NCBI RefSeq assembly: GCF_900143565.1
Contig: NZ_FREX01000004.1
Span: 1 to 64,000 of the forward strand
Reading direction: 5' to 3'
From: Pseudovibrio sp. Alg231-02
Lineage (GTDB): Bacteria > Pseudomonadota > Alphaproteobacteria > Rhizobiales > Stappiaceae
DNA: 64,000 bases
Shown here: piece by piece, positions 53,758 to 62,296 of the stretch
How the letters are laid out: each line of letters starts with the position of its first letter
Numbering within the stretch: position 1 is the first letter of the stretch
Position numbers and translations under genes: made by a program
Notes under the pieces: generated by a model
The model's input: the letters and a program-made list of their open reading frames with translations, nothing else
Databases searched by the model: none
Told to the model about the DNA's origin: nothing

Positions 53758-54089
53758 GCTTCCCTCTCCCCTTTCGCGATGGAAGAGCGGATGCCAAGCA
53801 GCTTGACCTTGTTGTAAACCGAAGCAACCCAAACAAACATATCTCCGCTGGACCACAAATCCATCTGGTTGAGATCCAATGTTGTATCAAGTGCACCCTC
53901 TTGTTTGGCAGGTGGAATAGTCAGATAAAGCGTGTCTTTGCGCTGCTGGATGATCCGGACTTTAACGCTGGGATCAACCTCCACTCCTAGCTCCTTAAGC
54001 GCAGCAGCTGCATCGCGCTGCGCCAGTTTCGCGAATGCCAGATCCTCCCACATGCGCTGGGTCAACAACAACTCAAAGTCTCTTTCCAT
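53754..54089 (-). CDS. NHLP-like leader-domain protein 1 (candidate modified peptide)
   Basis: A 111-residue protein with the same NHLP-like layout: DLAFAKLAQRDAAAALKELG, VEVDPSVKVRIIQQRKDTLY and LTIPPAK (helical leader followed by beta-type V-x-V ... T-L-Y-L-T-I-P). The C-terminal part beyond residue 65 is distinct (MDLWSSGDMFVWVASVYNK) and has no cysteine. AGGAAGAG precedes the ATG. It lies 54 bp downstream of the APH-like kinase stop, and its stop overlaps NHLP2's start. No cyclase or other classic RiPP maturase is nearby. Confidence 0.65.
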   Translation of the reverse strand: MERDFELLLTQRMWEDLAFAKLAQRDAAAALKELGVEVDPSVKVRIIQQRKDTLYLTIPPAKQEGALDTTLDLNQMDLWSSGDMFVWVASVYNKVKLLGIRSSIAKGEREA

Positions 54090-54143
54090 TGCTGCTCTTC
54101 CTGTTTGACTGCACAAGATCAGAGAGAGCCTAAGGGCAGGACC

Positions 54144-55052
54144 TTAAGTCTTCGTGGTAACAAGTTTTGCATCTAAGAGGATGGCTTCAATCACTGCTTT
54201 TGCTTCTCTTTGTTCCTCAGCGATATTGTCTTTTCTGGCGTAGTAGAGCGTGCGAACTGCCTTCCAGAGAGCCCAGCCTATGGCGCGATCCCAGGTATTT
54301 TGGTCGATGTTGACCGCGGTTTTGAAAATCTCGCGATTGACGCCGGAAAAGAATTTCCAGGTGATAACTAAGTCGCAGGCGGGATCGCCAACCGTGCATA
54401 AGCCAAAATCAATGACGGTGCTGAGTCGGCCATCCCGTGTGAGGATATTCCCGTTTGAGAGGTCTCCCTGTACCCAAACTGCAGGTTTCTCCCATTTAGA
54501 CCGAAGCGCTTGCTCCCAGATCATCAGCGCTGCGTCGGCATCAATCAGGTCAGTCACACCGGAGAGGCAAAAACGGGTCTCCTCATCATAGACACTGAGA
54601 TCACCGCCACGGTGGCAGTTGTGATCTCCGGCTTCCGGCGCCCCTGTGGTATCAGCAGCCCACAGCGCATGCAGGAAGGCCGCGAGATCTCTCGCAAACT
54701 CGTTCATATCACGGATAGATTCTGCAGAGGCTGTCTCTCCCTCAATCCAGCGATAGACCGACCACGGATATGGGTAATCTGCATTTGGTTTGCCAAGGGC
54801 AACAGGTTCAGGAACCGCCACAGGCAGGTGTTTTGCCAGTTTTGGTAGCCAGTTGAACTCCTTCTCGACCTGCGGAACATAGCCCGCAGCAGACGGCAAA
54901 CGAACCTTCAGCTCATCGCCCAGGCGGAACGTGTTGTTGTCCCAGCCATCCTTCTCAACACGCCTGAGAGGCAGAGCGGCCCACGCGGGGAACTGCTCAT
55001 CAAGCATCTTGCGCACCATCTCGGGCGCTATCGTCAAACGGCCATCACTCAT
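54144..55052 (-). CDS. Aminoglycoside phosphotransferase-family (APH) kinase
   Basis: A 302-residue APH/protein-kinase-like fold enzyme: N-lobe WDNNTFRLGDELKVRLP, brenner-type catalytic loop WVQGDLSNGN (catalytic Asp kept, the usual His is Gln), and metal-binding DFG in TVIDFGLCTVGDPACDLV. Substrate unknown: small molecules in most relatives. It is first in a three-gene minus-strand unit with the two NHLP-like genes, which suggests modification or resistance functions linked to them (inference). The ATG at 55052 is preferred to one four codons upstream. Confidence 0.88.
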   Translation of the reverse strand: MSDGRLTIAPEMVRKMLDEQFPAWAALPLRRVEKDGWDNNTFRLGDELKVRLPSAAGYVPQVEKEFNWLPKLAKHLPVAVPEPVALGKPNADYPYPWSVYRWIEGETASAESIRDMNEFARDLAAFLHALWAADTTGAPEAGDHNCHRGGDLSVYDEETRFCLSGVTDLIDADAALMIWEQALRSKWEKPAVWVQGDLSNGNILTRDGRLSTVIDFGLCTVGDPACDLVITWKFFSGVNREIFKTAVNIDQNTWDRAIGWALWKAVRTLYYARKDNIAEEQREAKAVIEAILLDAKLVTTKT

Positions 55053-55086
55053 TGAAACTCGCAATCACACATAAAAAATCAGCATT

Positions 55087-55114
55087 AAAAAAGGCGCGGT
55101 CGGAACCGCACCTT
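55087..55114 (-). terminator. Terminator of the HupE/UreJ-like gene
   Basis: Read on the minus strand: AAGGTGCGGT, loop TCCG, ACCGCGCCTT, then T tract. 10-bp stem with one wobble, just after the HupE/UreJ-like gene and before the APH start. Confidence 0.8.
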
Positions 55115-55198
55115 CAAGAAAGCAGAACTGAGTGTGTTTGCGAAGGGAAAGCCACAAAACCGGAGTAATCCCTTGAAAACTGTCGCTTTAAAGAAACA

Positions 55199-55795
55199 CT
55201 AAGCGACGAACATCAAATAAAGGCCAAACAGCGCTGTAACCGCACCAAGCGCGCGCAGGAACATGCGTCCGCTGTTCCATTCGGTCAACGAGCCAAGCCC
55301 GATGCCGGACAAACCAAGCGCGAAAGAGGAAACGGAAAAGCCGAGCGCATAGATCAACAGGCTGCTCGCATTGGCCTCAGTGGCATGCGCCGCACCGTGG
55401 AACACAGCAAACACGCCAACAATCAGCGCACCCACCACCAAAGGCAGTTTCAGAGCGAACGCCACCAGCAGGCCGGTCACGATGACAGACGCCAGAATAC
55501 CCGTCTCTACATACGGCACAACAACGCCCATGTAACGAGCCCAGAACGCCATGAACATGACCAGCGTGAACACCAGCGGCCAGACAAGGCGCTTCTTAAG
55601 CAGAACCAACGCAGCCCAAACACCAACACCAACCATGGTGAGGATGTGGTCCAGCCCGCCAAGCGGGTGCCAGAGGCCGTGAAGGAAGTCCGCTTTGGCC
55701 TGTGCCGTGGAAAATGCGGCAGCCTGAGCGGGCAGAGCAATCAATATCAATACTGCCAGAAGACCCGTTAAACCGGCAGTTTCTCTCAATTTCAT
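55199..55795 (-). CDS. HupE/UreJ-family membrane protein
   Basis: A 198-residue, ~6-helix protein: cleavable N-terminal hydrophobic segment (TGLLAVLILIALPAQAAA), FLHGLWHPLGGLDHILTMVGVGVWAAL (the HPLxGxDH motif for metal binding), and FHGAAHATEA. HupE/UreJ proteins take up nickel or cobalt for hydrogenase or urease. No such enzymes are nearby. A stand-alone metal permease (inference). Confidence 0.9.
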   Translation of the reverse strand: MKLRETAGLTGLLAVLILIALPAQAAAFSTAQAKADFLHGLWHPLGGLDHILTMVGVGVWAALVLLKKRLVWPLVFTLVMFMAFWARYMGVVVPYVETGILASVIVTGLLVAFALKLPLVVGALIVGVFAVFHGAAHATEANASSLLIYALGFSVSSFALGLSGIGLGSLTEWNSGRMFLRALGAVTALFGLYLMFVA

Positions 55796-55993
55796 CAGTG
55801 TAATTTCCAATATTGAGCGCGCGACGCCACGCGCAGTCTATGTCGTCAGGTATGGTGCAGGGTGACCGCACAAGGTGACGCCAAACTGACTTGTTTTCGG
55901 TGATCAAGCAATCAAACCGCGTTCTTTTGGGAAAATCACACCGGATTGCTTGTAGAAAACATCATTGGAACTACTCAGTGAGAATGCAGCAGT

Positions 55994-56020
55994 AAAAAAG
56001 GGAGCCTGTGAGGCCCCCTT
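55994..56020 (-). terminator. Terminator of the universal stress protein gene
   Basis: Read on the minus strand: AAGGGGGCC, loop TCACA, GGCTCCCTT with one G-T wobble, then TTTT. It lies 11 bp after the stop codon. Confidence 0.8.
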
Positions 56021-56030
56021 GGTGAGTGTC

Positions 56031-56861
56031 TTAATGGGTCATCAGAACCGGGATCTTCATATCGTGCAGCACGCGGCGCGTTGCCCCGCCAAACAGGTAT
56101 TGCGCCAACCGGCTGTGGCCGTATCCGCCCATCACCAGCATATCCGCGTTGAGACGTTCTATCGTGCTTAGCAGAGCTGCTGAAACGGAGCCGGAGACGT
56201 TGCTCATCACTTCCAGATGGATGTTGACACCATGGCGCTCGAAGTAACTACGAATATCCGTTAGTTCTGAATGCTTTGGCTCGTCATGCGGCGTGATCAT
56301 CACCACGGAAACAGTGTCTGCATTTTGCAACATGGACATAGATGCATGCGCTGCGTTGGAGGCAGGGCCGGAGCCATCCCATGCCACAGCTATGTTTCTG
56401 GGCGCAAACGCTTTTTCATAGGCGTGCGGCACAATGAGCGTCGCGACACCGGTGTCAAACACCATCGCCTCAATCATGGCAGCACGCATCGGTTCCGGCT
56501 TGGCAGGATCGTCCTGTCGTATCACGGTAACATCACTCAAACGCCCCAGATGCATCAACTCGTCAAACGTGCCGCCAAGGGTGATGTCTGTGACGCGCGT
56601 TTCACCATCTATGCCCGCACCGTCAAAGTGTTTTGCGAAGCCCTCCAATGACTTATTGAGTGTCGCGGCGGACTGCTCCTGCAAGCGCAGTTCATAGTCT
56701 GGCGGCATTGGCCCGGCGGTGCACAGGTAATAGGAGGTCTCGTAGTTGGGCACGACGCCAATCAGATAGGCATCTGTCAGCTTGGAGAGTTCCACGGCAA
56801 CGCGGGATGCGACCTGATCACCGGACGTGTCGGTAAGGGTGACGACTGTTTTGATAGACAT
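56031..56861 (-). CDS. Universal stress protein (tandem Usp domains)
   Basis: A 276-residue protein with two Usp-like halves. The second half carries the nucleotide-binding signature MGGYGHSRLAQYLFGGATRRVLH, with APRNIAVAWDGSG at its start; the first half starts KTVVTLTDTSGDQ and lacks that signature. Stress-tolerance role, precise ligand unknown. Confidence 0.9.
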   Translation of the reverse strand: MSIKTVVTLTDTSGDQVASRVAVELSKLTDAYLIGVVPNYETSYYLCTAGPMPPDYELRLQEQSAATLNKSLEGFAKHFDGAGIDGETRVTDITLGGTFDELMHLGRLSDVTVIRQDDPAKPEPMRAAMIEAMVFDTGVATLIVPHAYEKAFAPRNIAVAWDGSGPASNAAHASMSMLQNADTVSVVMITPHDEPKHSELTDIRSYFERHGVNIHLEVMSNVSGSVSAALLSTIERLNADMLVMGGYGHSRLAQYLFGGATRRVLHDMKIPVLMTH

Positions 56862-57275
56862 ATCTGAACCTCCAATTGACCCAATTCATGAAGCGCAGAA
56901 TGCGAAAAGCACCCACCTGTAGATCGAGTTGCCAAGAATACCCTTCCCGCCTCATAGAGTGATAGTTGGCCCCAAACAGCCACAAGTAAATTGGGTGCTA
57001 TACTTAGCCTCCTACGAAATATTATAACCCTACGTACGCGCTATAACCTTAAGTCAACCTATGATAGACATAGACAAACAGAACAACAGGCTGATTTTTA
57101 CATTTTTAATATTTGAAGGAGAACAGCACAAAACTGCCTTATTGTGCTATCCGCCTGGCGGAGTTCAACGGAATTGGCATAAATTGAAATGTATCCAACT
57201 CATTGGATTTGCGTTTCTTTTTCTAAAGCCGAGCATCTGTGTTGAGGGCATTTTTGAATAATCTATAGTTTCAAA
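56862..57275. other. AT-rich intergenic region between usp and TetR genes
   Basis: About 410 bp with divergent genes. It holds promoter regions for both. A 66-codon plus-strand frame at 57061-57261 (MIDIDKQNNRLIF...) has a purine-rich run upstream but no family resemblance. No clear operator found. Confidence 0.4.
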
Positions 57276-57896
57276 ATGAGCTCGGACGAACCAGTTAAAC
57301 CGGACATTCCAATTCCCGAACTCGAAAGTCTTTTTGATACGAGCATTCGTGTGTTTTTGGAAAAGGGGATTAAAGCTGCCACGATGAAAGACGTGTCGGA
57401 GGCGGTGGGCGTATCTCTTGACACTCTGGAAGGCAGATTCACATCGAAACAGGGCCTGGTCGTCGCAGCACTCAGTTGGTACTACCTCAAATATAGCCAG
57501 CAAATGCAATCGGTTATGGCTCTGCATTCCGATATCTACTCCGCCATGCAAGCAGCTTTCATGGAATTTACCGAGCTGTGCTGCGATGAGATCAAAGCGG
57601 AGAAAGGCCTCTTCTGGCTGACACTTATCGATCTTGGTTACGTGGATAAAGAGCTCTGGGAGCAGTTTCAGGGGCTGCAGTTCAATTGGGAAGATCAGAT
57701 CCGCGACAAGCTCGTTCAATGCCAGAATGAACTCAAAGACCCGGGCGAGATCGAGCTGCTAACCGGGTACTTTATGCTCATTTTTGAAGGGCTCTACGAG
57801 ATGGTAAAGTTCGGCATGCCCGAGGAGAAGATCTTCAAATTAATCGAGGTTTCACTGGAAGCGCTCGGGAGTAGAATGAAGACAGGTGGGCGGTAA
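57276..57896 (+). CDS. TetR-family transcriptional regulator
   Basis: A 206-residue regulator with an N-terminal helix-turn-helix (FLEKGIKAATMKDVSEAVGVSLDTLEGRFTSKQGLV, quoted as its DNA-binding region at about 28-63) and a helical effector domain of unknown ligand. The target is not identifiable; it is not adjacent to a divergent operon. Confidence 0.85.
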   Translation: MSSDEPVKPDIPIPELESLFDTSIRVFLEKGIKAATMKDVSEAVGVSLDTLEGRFTSKQGLVVAALSWYYLKYSQQMQSVMALHSDIYSAMQAAFMEFTELCCDEIKAEKGLFWLTLIDLGYVDKELWEQFQGLQFNWEDQIRDKLVQCQNELKDPGEIELLTGYFMLIFEGLYEMVKFGMPEEKIFKLIEVSLEALGSRMKTGGR

Positions 57897-57982
57897 AAGC
57901 CGGTACTTGCCAGCGTTTTGCGGGTAGCCCAATGGAGGCGCCATAGACGCCCCCATTTCAGTGCACAGTGAGGAGTGTATCT

Positions 57983-58483
57983 TTATTTTGCAGTTGCACT
58001 GAGGGCATTGCCCAGGGCGAACACGGATGCGAACAGCAGGACAATATCTTTCAAAAGGAACTGCCCCGGAATAACGGAGATCGCCAGCACGCCAGTGTCC
58101 GGAATGAACACGCCCGGCGTGGAAAAGAAGAAGCTGAAGGTCAACAGAAACGTACCGATTGCACCAAGCGCACCGAAGACCGCGAATTTAGGCGCGAAGA
58201 AGCGGGTGGTGAGTAAAGCCGCGATGGTCAGCTCTGTAAGTCCGATGAGTTTGGACACAGCTCCTTCGGACAGGAATGAGTAAAGCCATCCAAGAAAGGG
58301 AGAATTCTCGACCAGTCCGCGAATTGCTCCGGCCTCATAAGCCGTAAACTTCATGCCACCAAACCAAAGGAACACGAGAATAAGGGCGGCGAAGATTCCG
58401 TTTTTCGCGATATCGGAGAACAAAGCACCCAGGGCGGCGTTGTCATCTGATTGAGTGGCAGACGCGTGAGTAAGATCAGTCAT
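57983..58483 (-). CDS. DUF417/YkgB-family membrane protein
   Basis: A 166-residue, four-helix membrane protein: NGIFAALILVFLWFGGMKFTAYEA, GLVENSPFLGWLYSFLS, LIGLTELTIAALLTTRF and IPGQFLLKDIVLLFASVFALG. DUF417 proteins (YkgB, RclC-like) are linked to reactive chlorine or oxidative stress. Divergent from the TetR gene at 58626 with an operator-like repeat between, so it is likely its target. Confidence 0.9.
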   Translation of the reverse strand: MTDLTHASATQSDDNAALGALFSDIAKNGIFAALILVFLWFGGMKFTAYEAGAIRGLVENSPFLGWLYSFLSEGAVSKLIGLTELTIAALLTTRFFAPKFAVFGALGAIGTFLLTFSFFFSTPGVFIPDTGVLAISVIPGQFLLKDIVLLFASVFALGNALSATAK

Positions 58484-58554
58484 TTCAACCTCCTGTGTTG
58501 AATTTGGTAGTGTGTTGCGGCGGGTCTTGCCAGCCTGTGCACTTAGGTATATGT

Positions 58555-58593
58555 ATTACGGACCGATGTGTCCATAATGAATTACGGACTGAT
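58555..58593. promoter_or_regulatory. TetR operator-like repeats between DUF417 and TetR genes
   Basis: TTACGGAC (58556-58563) and GTCCATAA (58570-58577) form an inverted repeat with one mismatch. A near-identical direct copy, ATTACGGACTGAT, follows at 58581-58593 (versus ATTACGGACCGAT at 58555-58567). Confidence 0.6.
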
Positions 58594-58625
58594 CGGTAAC
58601 ATTGTTGTGAGCGGGAATTAATGTG

Positions 58626-59195
58626 ATGGCGAGACCTCGGGAATTTGACCCCCAAACTGCGTTGGACAGAATACAGAGAGCTTTTTGGGAAAAAGGCTAT
58701 CACGGCACCTCCATGCAGGACTTGGAGAGGATAACCGAGCTGAAGAAGCAGTCGCTCTACCGGGAGTTTGGTAATAAAGACGCCATGTACGCGCGCGCGC
58801 TGAAGCTCTATCACGAGCGGGACATCACCCATCTGGCACAGGTCATCTGCCGGGCACCCAACGCAAAACAGCGATTTGTGGATCTGTTTGCAGCAGTGCT
58901 GGAGCCAGTGCGCAGCGGCGACCGCAGCGGTTGCTTCCTGTGTAACTCCGCCATTGAGCACGCCCATGATGATCAGCAGATCCAGCTCAACGCGCAGGAA
59001 GGTATCCAGAGCACGCAGGACCTGTTCAACACCGCCCTTGCTGTCTCCGAGCCCTACAAGAGTGATGATGCTTTGCGAAAGCAGAAAGCCAATCTACTGG
59101 CTGCAGGTTACTTCGGCCTGCGGGTCATGGTGCGCGGCGGCACGCCCCTGGCAGAGCTGGAAGAGACAGTCACCGTTCTGGTCAGCACCATTTAG
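58626..59195 (+). CDS. TetR-family regulator of the DUF417 gene
   Basis: A 189-residue TetR/AcrR protein: helix-turn-helix GYHGTSMQDLERITELKKQSLYREFGNK and a C-terminal helical domain with GCFLCNSAIEHAHDD, typical of this subfamily. Divergent from the DUF417 gene with operator-like repeats between. Start at the ATG 58626 (MARPREF), or GTG three bases earlier. Confidence 0.9.
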   Translation: MARPREFDPQTALDRIQRAFWEKGYHGTSMQDLERITELKKQSLYREFGNKDAMYARALKLYHERDITHLAQVICRAPNAKQRFVDLFAAVLEPVRSGDRSGCFLCNSAIEHAHDDQQIQLNAQEGIQSTQDLFNTALAVSEPYKSDDALRKQKANLLAAGYFGLRVMVRGGTPLAELEETVTVLVSTI

Positions 59196-59265
59196 GCAGA
59201 CCGGTTTGCTTAGCAGGCGCAGTGATGTAGGCGTCGCCTTAGTTTATAAATTCAGGACACTTTAA

Positions 59266-59592
59266 ATGGCTGGTTATGTTCTTCACCACTACAATATTAT
59301 CGACAGGTCACGCATTGAGGAACTCGGCCCCAGATCCCTTCCTATTATCGAAAAATATGGCGGCGAGTTGATTGTCGCAAGCCCAATGAAAACCCTTGCG
59401 GGGTCAACATCCTACACGAATTTGGTGATGTACAGATTCGAGAGTTTTGAGGCTGCTGTGACATTCTACAATTCAGAAGAAATGATCGAGCTTAGAAAGT
59501 TCAGCAGTCAGGTTATCGAGGGATTTGCGACTGTGGTTCCAGGTCATTCGGAAACTGAAAGCGTTGTGAAGTCAGGTTATTTCACGAGATGA
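59266..59592 (+). CDS. DUF1330-family protein
   Basis: A 108-residue protein: MAGYVLHHYNIIDRSRIEEL, then YGGELIVASPMKTLAGSTSY and TNLVMYRFESFEAAVTFYNSEEM, matching the dimeric alpha/beta DUF1330 fold. Function unknown. 70 bp downstream of the TetR gene and possibly cotranscribed. Confidence 0.9.
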   Translation: MAGYVLHHYNIIDRSRIEELGPRSLPIIEKYGGELIVASPMKTLAGSTSYTNLVMYRFESFEAAVTFYNSEEMIELRKFSSQVIEGFATVVPGHSETESVVKSGYFTR

Positions 59593-59650
59593 CTTCATAT
59601 CGCAGATGAAGCGACGGATAAGTGTAAGCCGCTACATCCAAGCATAGAAA

Positions 59651-59681
59651 AGGCTGGCAAAGCTTATCACTTCACCAGCCT
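59651..59681 (-). terminator. Terminator of the chemoreceptor gene
   Basis: Inverted repeat AGGCTGG (59651-59657) and CCAGCCT (59675-59681); on the minus strand followed by TTTTCT. It lies between the convergent DUF1330 and chemoreceptor genes. Confidence 0.65.
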
Positions 59682-59703
59682 GATTTATCGTTAGGTTACA
59701 GCC

Positions 59704-61749
59704 TTATACGGACTGTACCTTGTACAGGAAGTCGTCGATCTGCTCGCGAAGGTCAACAACCTCTTGCCGCACGGAAGAGGCGGTTTTGGAGACCAGATCA
59801 GAGGACTGGTTGGTCTTTTCAGCTGCTTGCGCCACCAGCACCATGTTTTCAGAAACGTTCTGCGTGCCCGTCGCTGCCTGATGCACGTTTTCAGTGATCT
59901 CGGCAGTGGCCGCGCCCTGTTGTTCAACAGAGGCCGCAATGTTGGATGCAAACTCGTTAACCTGCCTGATGCTGGAGGTGATTTCCTGAATGGCTTCAAC
60001 AGCATCCTTGGAAGAACCCTGAATCTCCGCAATCTGCTGAGAGATTTCTTCAGTCGCCTTGGAGGTCTGGCTCGCCAGCTCCTTCACCTCGGTTGCCACA
60101 ACGGCAAAGCCTTTGCCCATCTCACCTGCTCGGGCCGCTTCAATAGTCGCGTTGAGCGCTAGCAAGTTGGTTTGCTCGGCAATGTCCTGAATGAGATTGA
60201 CCACCTCGCCAATGCGCTGCGCCGTGCCGTCCAGATCCAGCACTTTGGTGTTGGTGGCCTGTACTGCATCGTTGGTTTGGGTGATCACCTTGTTGGTGCG
60301 GGCGATCTGCTGCGCGATCTCTTCAATGGAGGTTGAAAGCTCCTCAGAAGCAGAGGCCACCGTTTGCACATTCGCCGTTGCTTCTTCTGAGGCAGCAGAG
60401 GTTGCTGTGGTTTGGACGGTTGTGTTCTCTGCAATATCCGCCAGTTCTTTAGATGTCTGCTCCAGCTCGTCAAACTGGCCATGAATGACCGTCAAAGCGT
60501 TTTCTGCAGTGCCGGAGAACGCCTCAATCAGCTTGGCTGATTGCTTCTGCCGCTCCGCCTCGCGCAAGTGCTCTTTTTCCGCTTCGGACTGCAAGCTCTG
60601 GCGTTCAGAAACCGCAGTTACAAACACTTTCAAGGCGTTAGCCATCTGTCCGATTTCGTCAGAGCGGCCAGTGTACTGCACCTCATCGGAAACATTGCCA
60701 TCAGCAAGAGACTGCATGCGGTGTGTCAGGTTGACGATTGGGCGGGCGATGGAATTGCCGATGAACCATAAGATGATGCAACCAATCAGGCCGGAAACCA
60801 CTGCTGCAATCAATGCCATATCGCGGGTGTTGCGAGCACCAGCTGTCAGCTCCTCAGTGGTGACGGACATGCCGGCAAACCAGTACTGGTCTGTGGTCCC
60901 GAGCTGGAATTTCTCCAGAATAAACAAGCGGTCACCGACTTCTTGCACGTTCGCTTTGTCGCGGACGCCATTCATGATGCTCTCGATAACCGGGCGGACT
61001 TTCTCGCCTAAAATAGAGCGGTCACTGTGGCTGACCCAGAGCCCGTCTTCGCTGACCACTGCCAGACGGCCAGTGTCATAGAAGTTGGCGGCACCCATTT
61101 TTTCTTGCAGCTTGTCGAAATCAACATCGATCACCACAACACCAACGGCCTCGCCTTTTGCGTTCAGGATCGGGTCCAGAACCGAGGCGGAGAGGATCGT
61201 TTTACCCTCAACATCAAAGGTGTAAGGCTCGGTCACAAATTGGCTTTTCTGCTGTATCGTCCTGCGCATACGCCGCTGAACATCAGCGCGGCCAATGTCT
61301 GCTGTCAGGGACTGAACACTGCCATTTTCTATGTAGAAGTAGGGAACGAACTGGCCAGTGTCAGAAGCGTACTTCTTGCCAACGTAATCAGCATCTTTGC
61401 CTGCAACATCCGGCTGCAGGAAGACGGCGATGCCGAGGATGTCGGTTGTGCCGCGCAAAGCTGCTTCTGTCATGAGCGCGATGTTGGTGCGCGAAGCGTC
61501 TCCGCTGTCGATTTCAGCGCCGTAAGTGCGTGCAAGTGTTGTGGAAATTACCTGCGACTCTTTTAAAAGATCCTGCGCTGTGACAGCCAGTCCGGATGCA
61601 ACCGAGTTGAACAAGGCCCGGCTGTCTTGCTCAGCCGTTTGCATGCTGAGGTAGGTTCCGATCGAAATTACGAGCGATGAGGCAACGAGAAGAACCGCTG
61701 CTGATGCGCTGACAATGCGATGACTTAGTTTCATTTTCTGCTTCGCCAT
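59704..61749 (-). CDS. Methyl-accepting chemotaxis protein
   Basis: A ~681-residue chemoreceptor: N-terminal transmembrane segment ([21 protein letters not shown]), periplasmic dCache-like sensor domain (AFLQ-type: [22 protein letters not shown] and [15 protein letters not shown]), second transmembrane helix ([22 protein letters not shown]), HAMP, and signalling hairpin tip [23 protein letters not shown]. The ligand is unknown. The start at 61749 ([10 protein letters not shown]) is chosen over a GTG further upstream; no strong ribosome site is seen. Confidence 0.93.
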   Translation of the reverse strand: MAKQKMKLSHRIVSASAAVLLVASSLVISIGTYLSMQTAEQDSRALFNSVASGLAVTAQDLLKESQVISTTLARTYGAEIDSGDASRTNIALMTEAALRGTTDILGIAVFLQPDVAGKDADYVGKKYASDTGQFVPYFYIENGSVQSLTADIGRADVQRRMRRTIQQKSQFVTEPYTFDVEGKTILSASVLDPILNAKGEAVGVVVIDVDFDKLQEKMGAANFYDTGRLAVVSEDGLWVSHSDRSILGEKVRPVIESIMNGVRDKANVQEVGDRLFILEKFQLGTTDQYWFAGMSVTTEELTAGARNTRDMALIAAVVSGLIGCIILWFIGNSIARPIVNLTHRMQSLADGNVSDEVQYTGRSDEIGQMANALKVFVTAVSERQSLQSEAEKEHLREAERQKQSAKLIEAFSGTAENALTVIHGQFDELEQTSKELADIAENTTVQTTATSAASEEATANVQTVASASEELSTSIEEIAQQIARTNKVITQTNDAVQATNTKVLDLDGTAQRIGEVVNLIQDIAEQTNLLALNATIEAARAGEMGKGFAVVATEVKELASQTSKATEEISQQIAEIQGSSKDAVEAIQEITSSIRQVNEFASNIAASVEQQGAATAEITENVHQAATGTQNVSENMVLVAQAAEKTNQSSDLVSKTASSVRQEVVDLREQIDDFLYKVQSV

Positions 61750-61785
61750 ACTGTAGAAATCAGTACGGGTTCCGCCATCTCTCAC

Positions 61786-62296
61786 TCATATGATGTTGGT
61801 TTCAACCACCTCTGGTTGATTAACCCTCTCCCTGCGTAAATACAACAACCACTATTATTATAGTTTTGTTAATATTTAACTGAATTTATCATCACAATAC
61901 ATAATAGAGACAAGCTTAAATCAGTTTACATCCCTGACAGAGAACCCGTTTTATTGGACACTACTAAAATAGAAATGGGATCACTATTAGGGTTTATCCA
62001 TAAGTGCATAATACACATTTTGGAATTAATCTTGGAAAAACTCAAAACTAAGGCGGTACTAGTACCTATATCTTTCACTCAGGGCATCTCATCAACGGCA
62101 GGTTGCCGCCACAACTCCGCTGCATGTCTTGAACTGAGGGAGTAACTGCATGATCTTGTGCGATCCTGCAGAGGGGGCCAATTTTCTACAAAAAATCGCT
62201 GAGCCTGTTTGCGTTGCTATGTAAGCCCTAAAACCAAAACGGGGTGAAACCCGCAGATCTCACCCCAATTCCATCAAACATATCATTATGTTACGC
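61786..62296. other. Intergenic region between the chemoreceptor and oxidoreductase genes
   Basis: About 510 bp. It carries the chemoreceptor promoter (AT-rich, around 61830-61920) and a terminator for the downstream oxidoreductase (62241-62266). No gene-like frame with family features. Confidence 0.5.
62241..62266 (-). terminator. Terminator of the oxidoreductase gene
   Basis: GGGGTGA (62241-62247) pairs with TCACCCC (62260-62266). On the minus strand it is followed by GTTTTGG. It lies about 30 bp after the stop codon. Confidence 0.6.

Noticed and set aside
57165-57719. 184-codon minus-strand frame opposite the TetR gene
   Set aside because: Antisense to the TetR gene, which has a convincing helix-turn-helix.
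61954-62145. 63-codon plus-strand frame in the chemoreceptor upstream region
   Set aside because: No family resemblance and no convincing ribosome site; lies in the promoter area.
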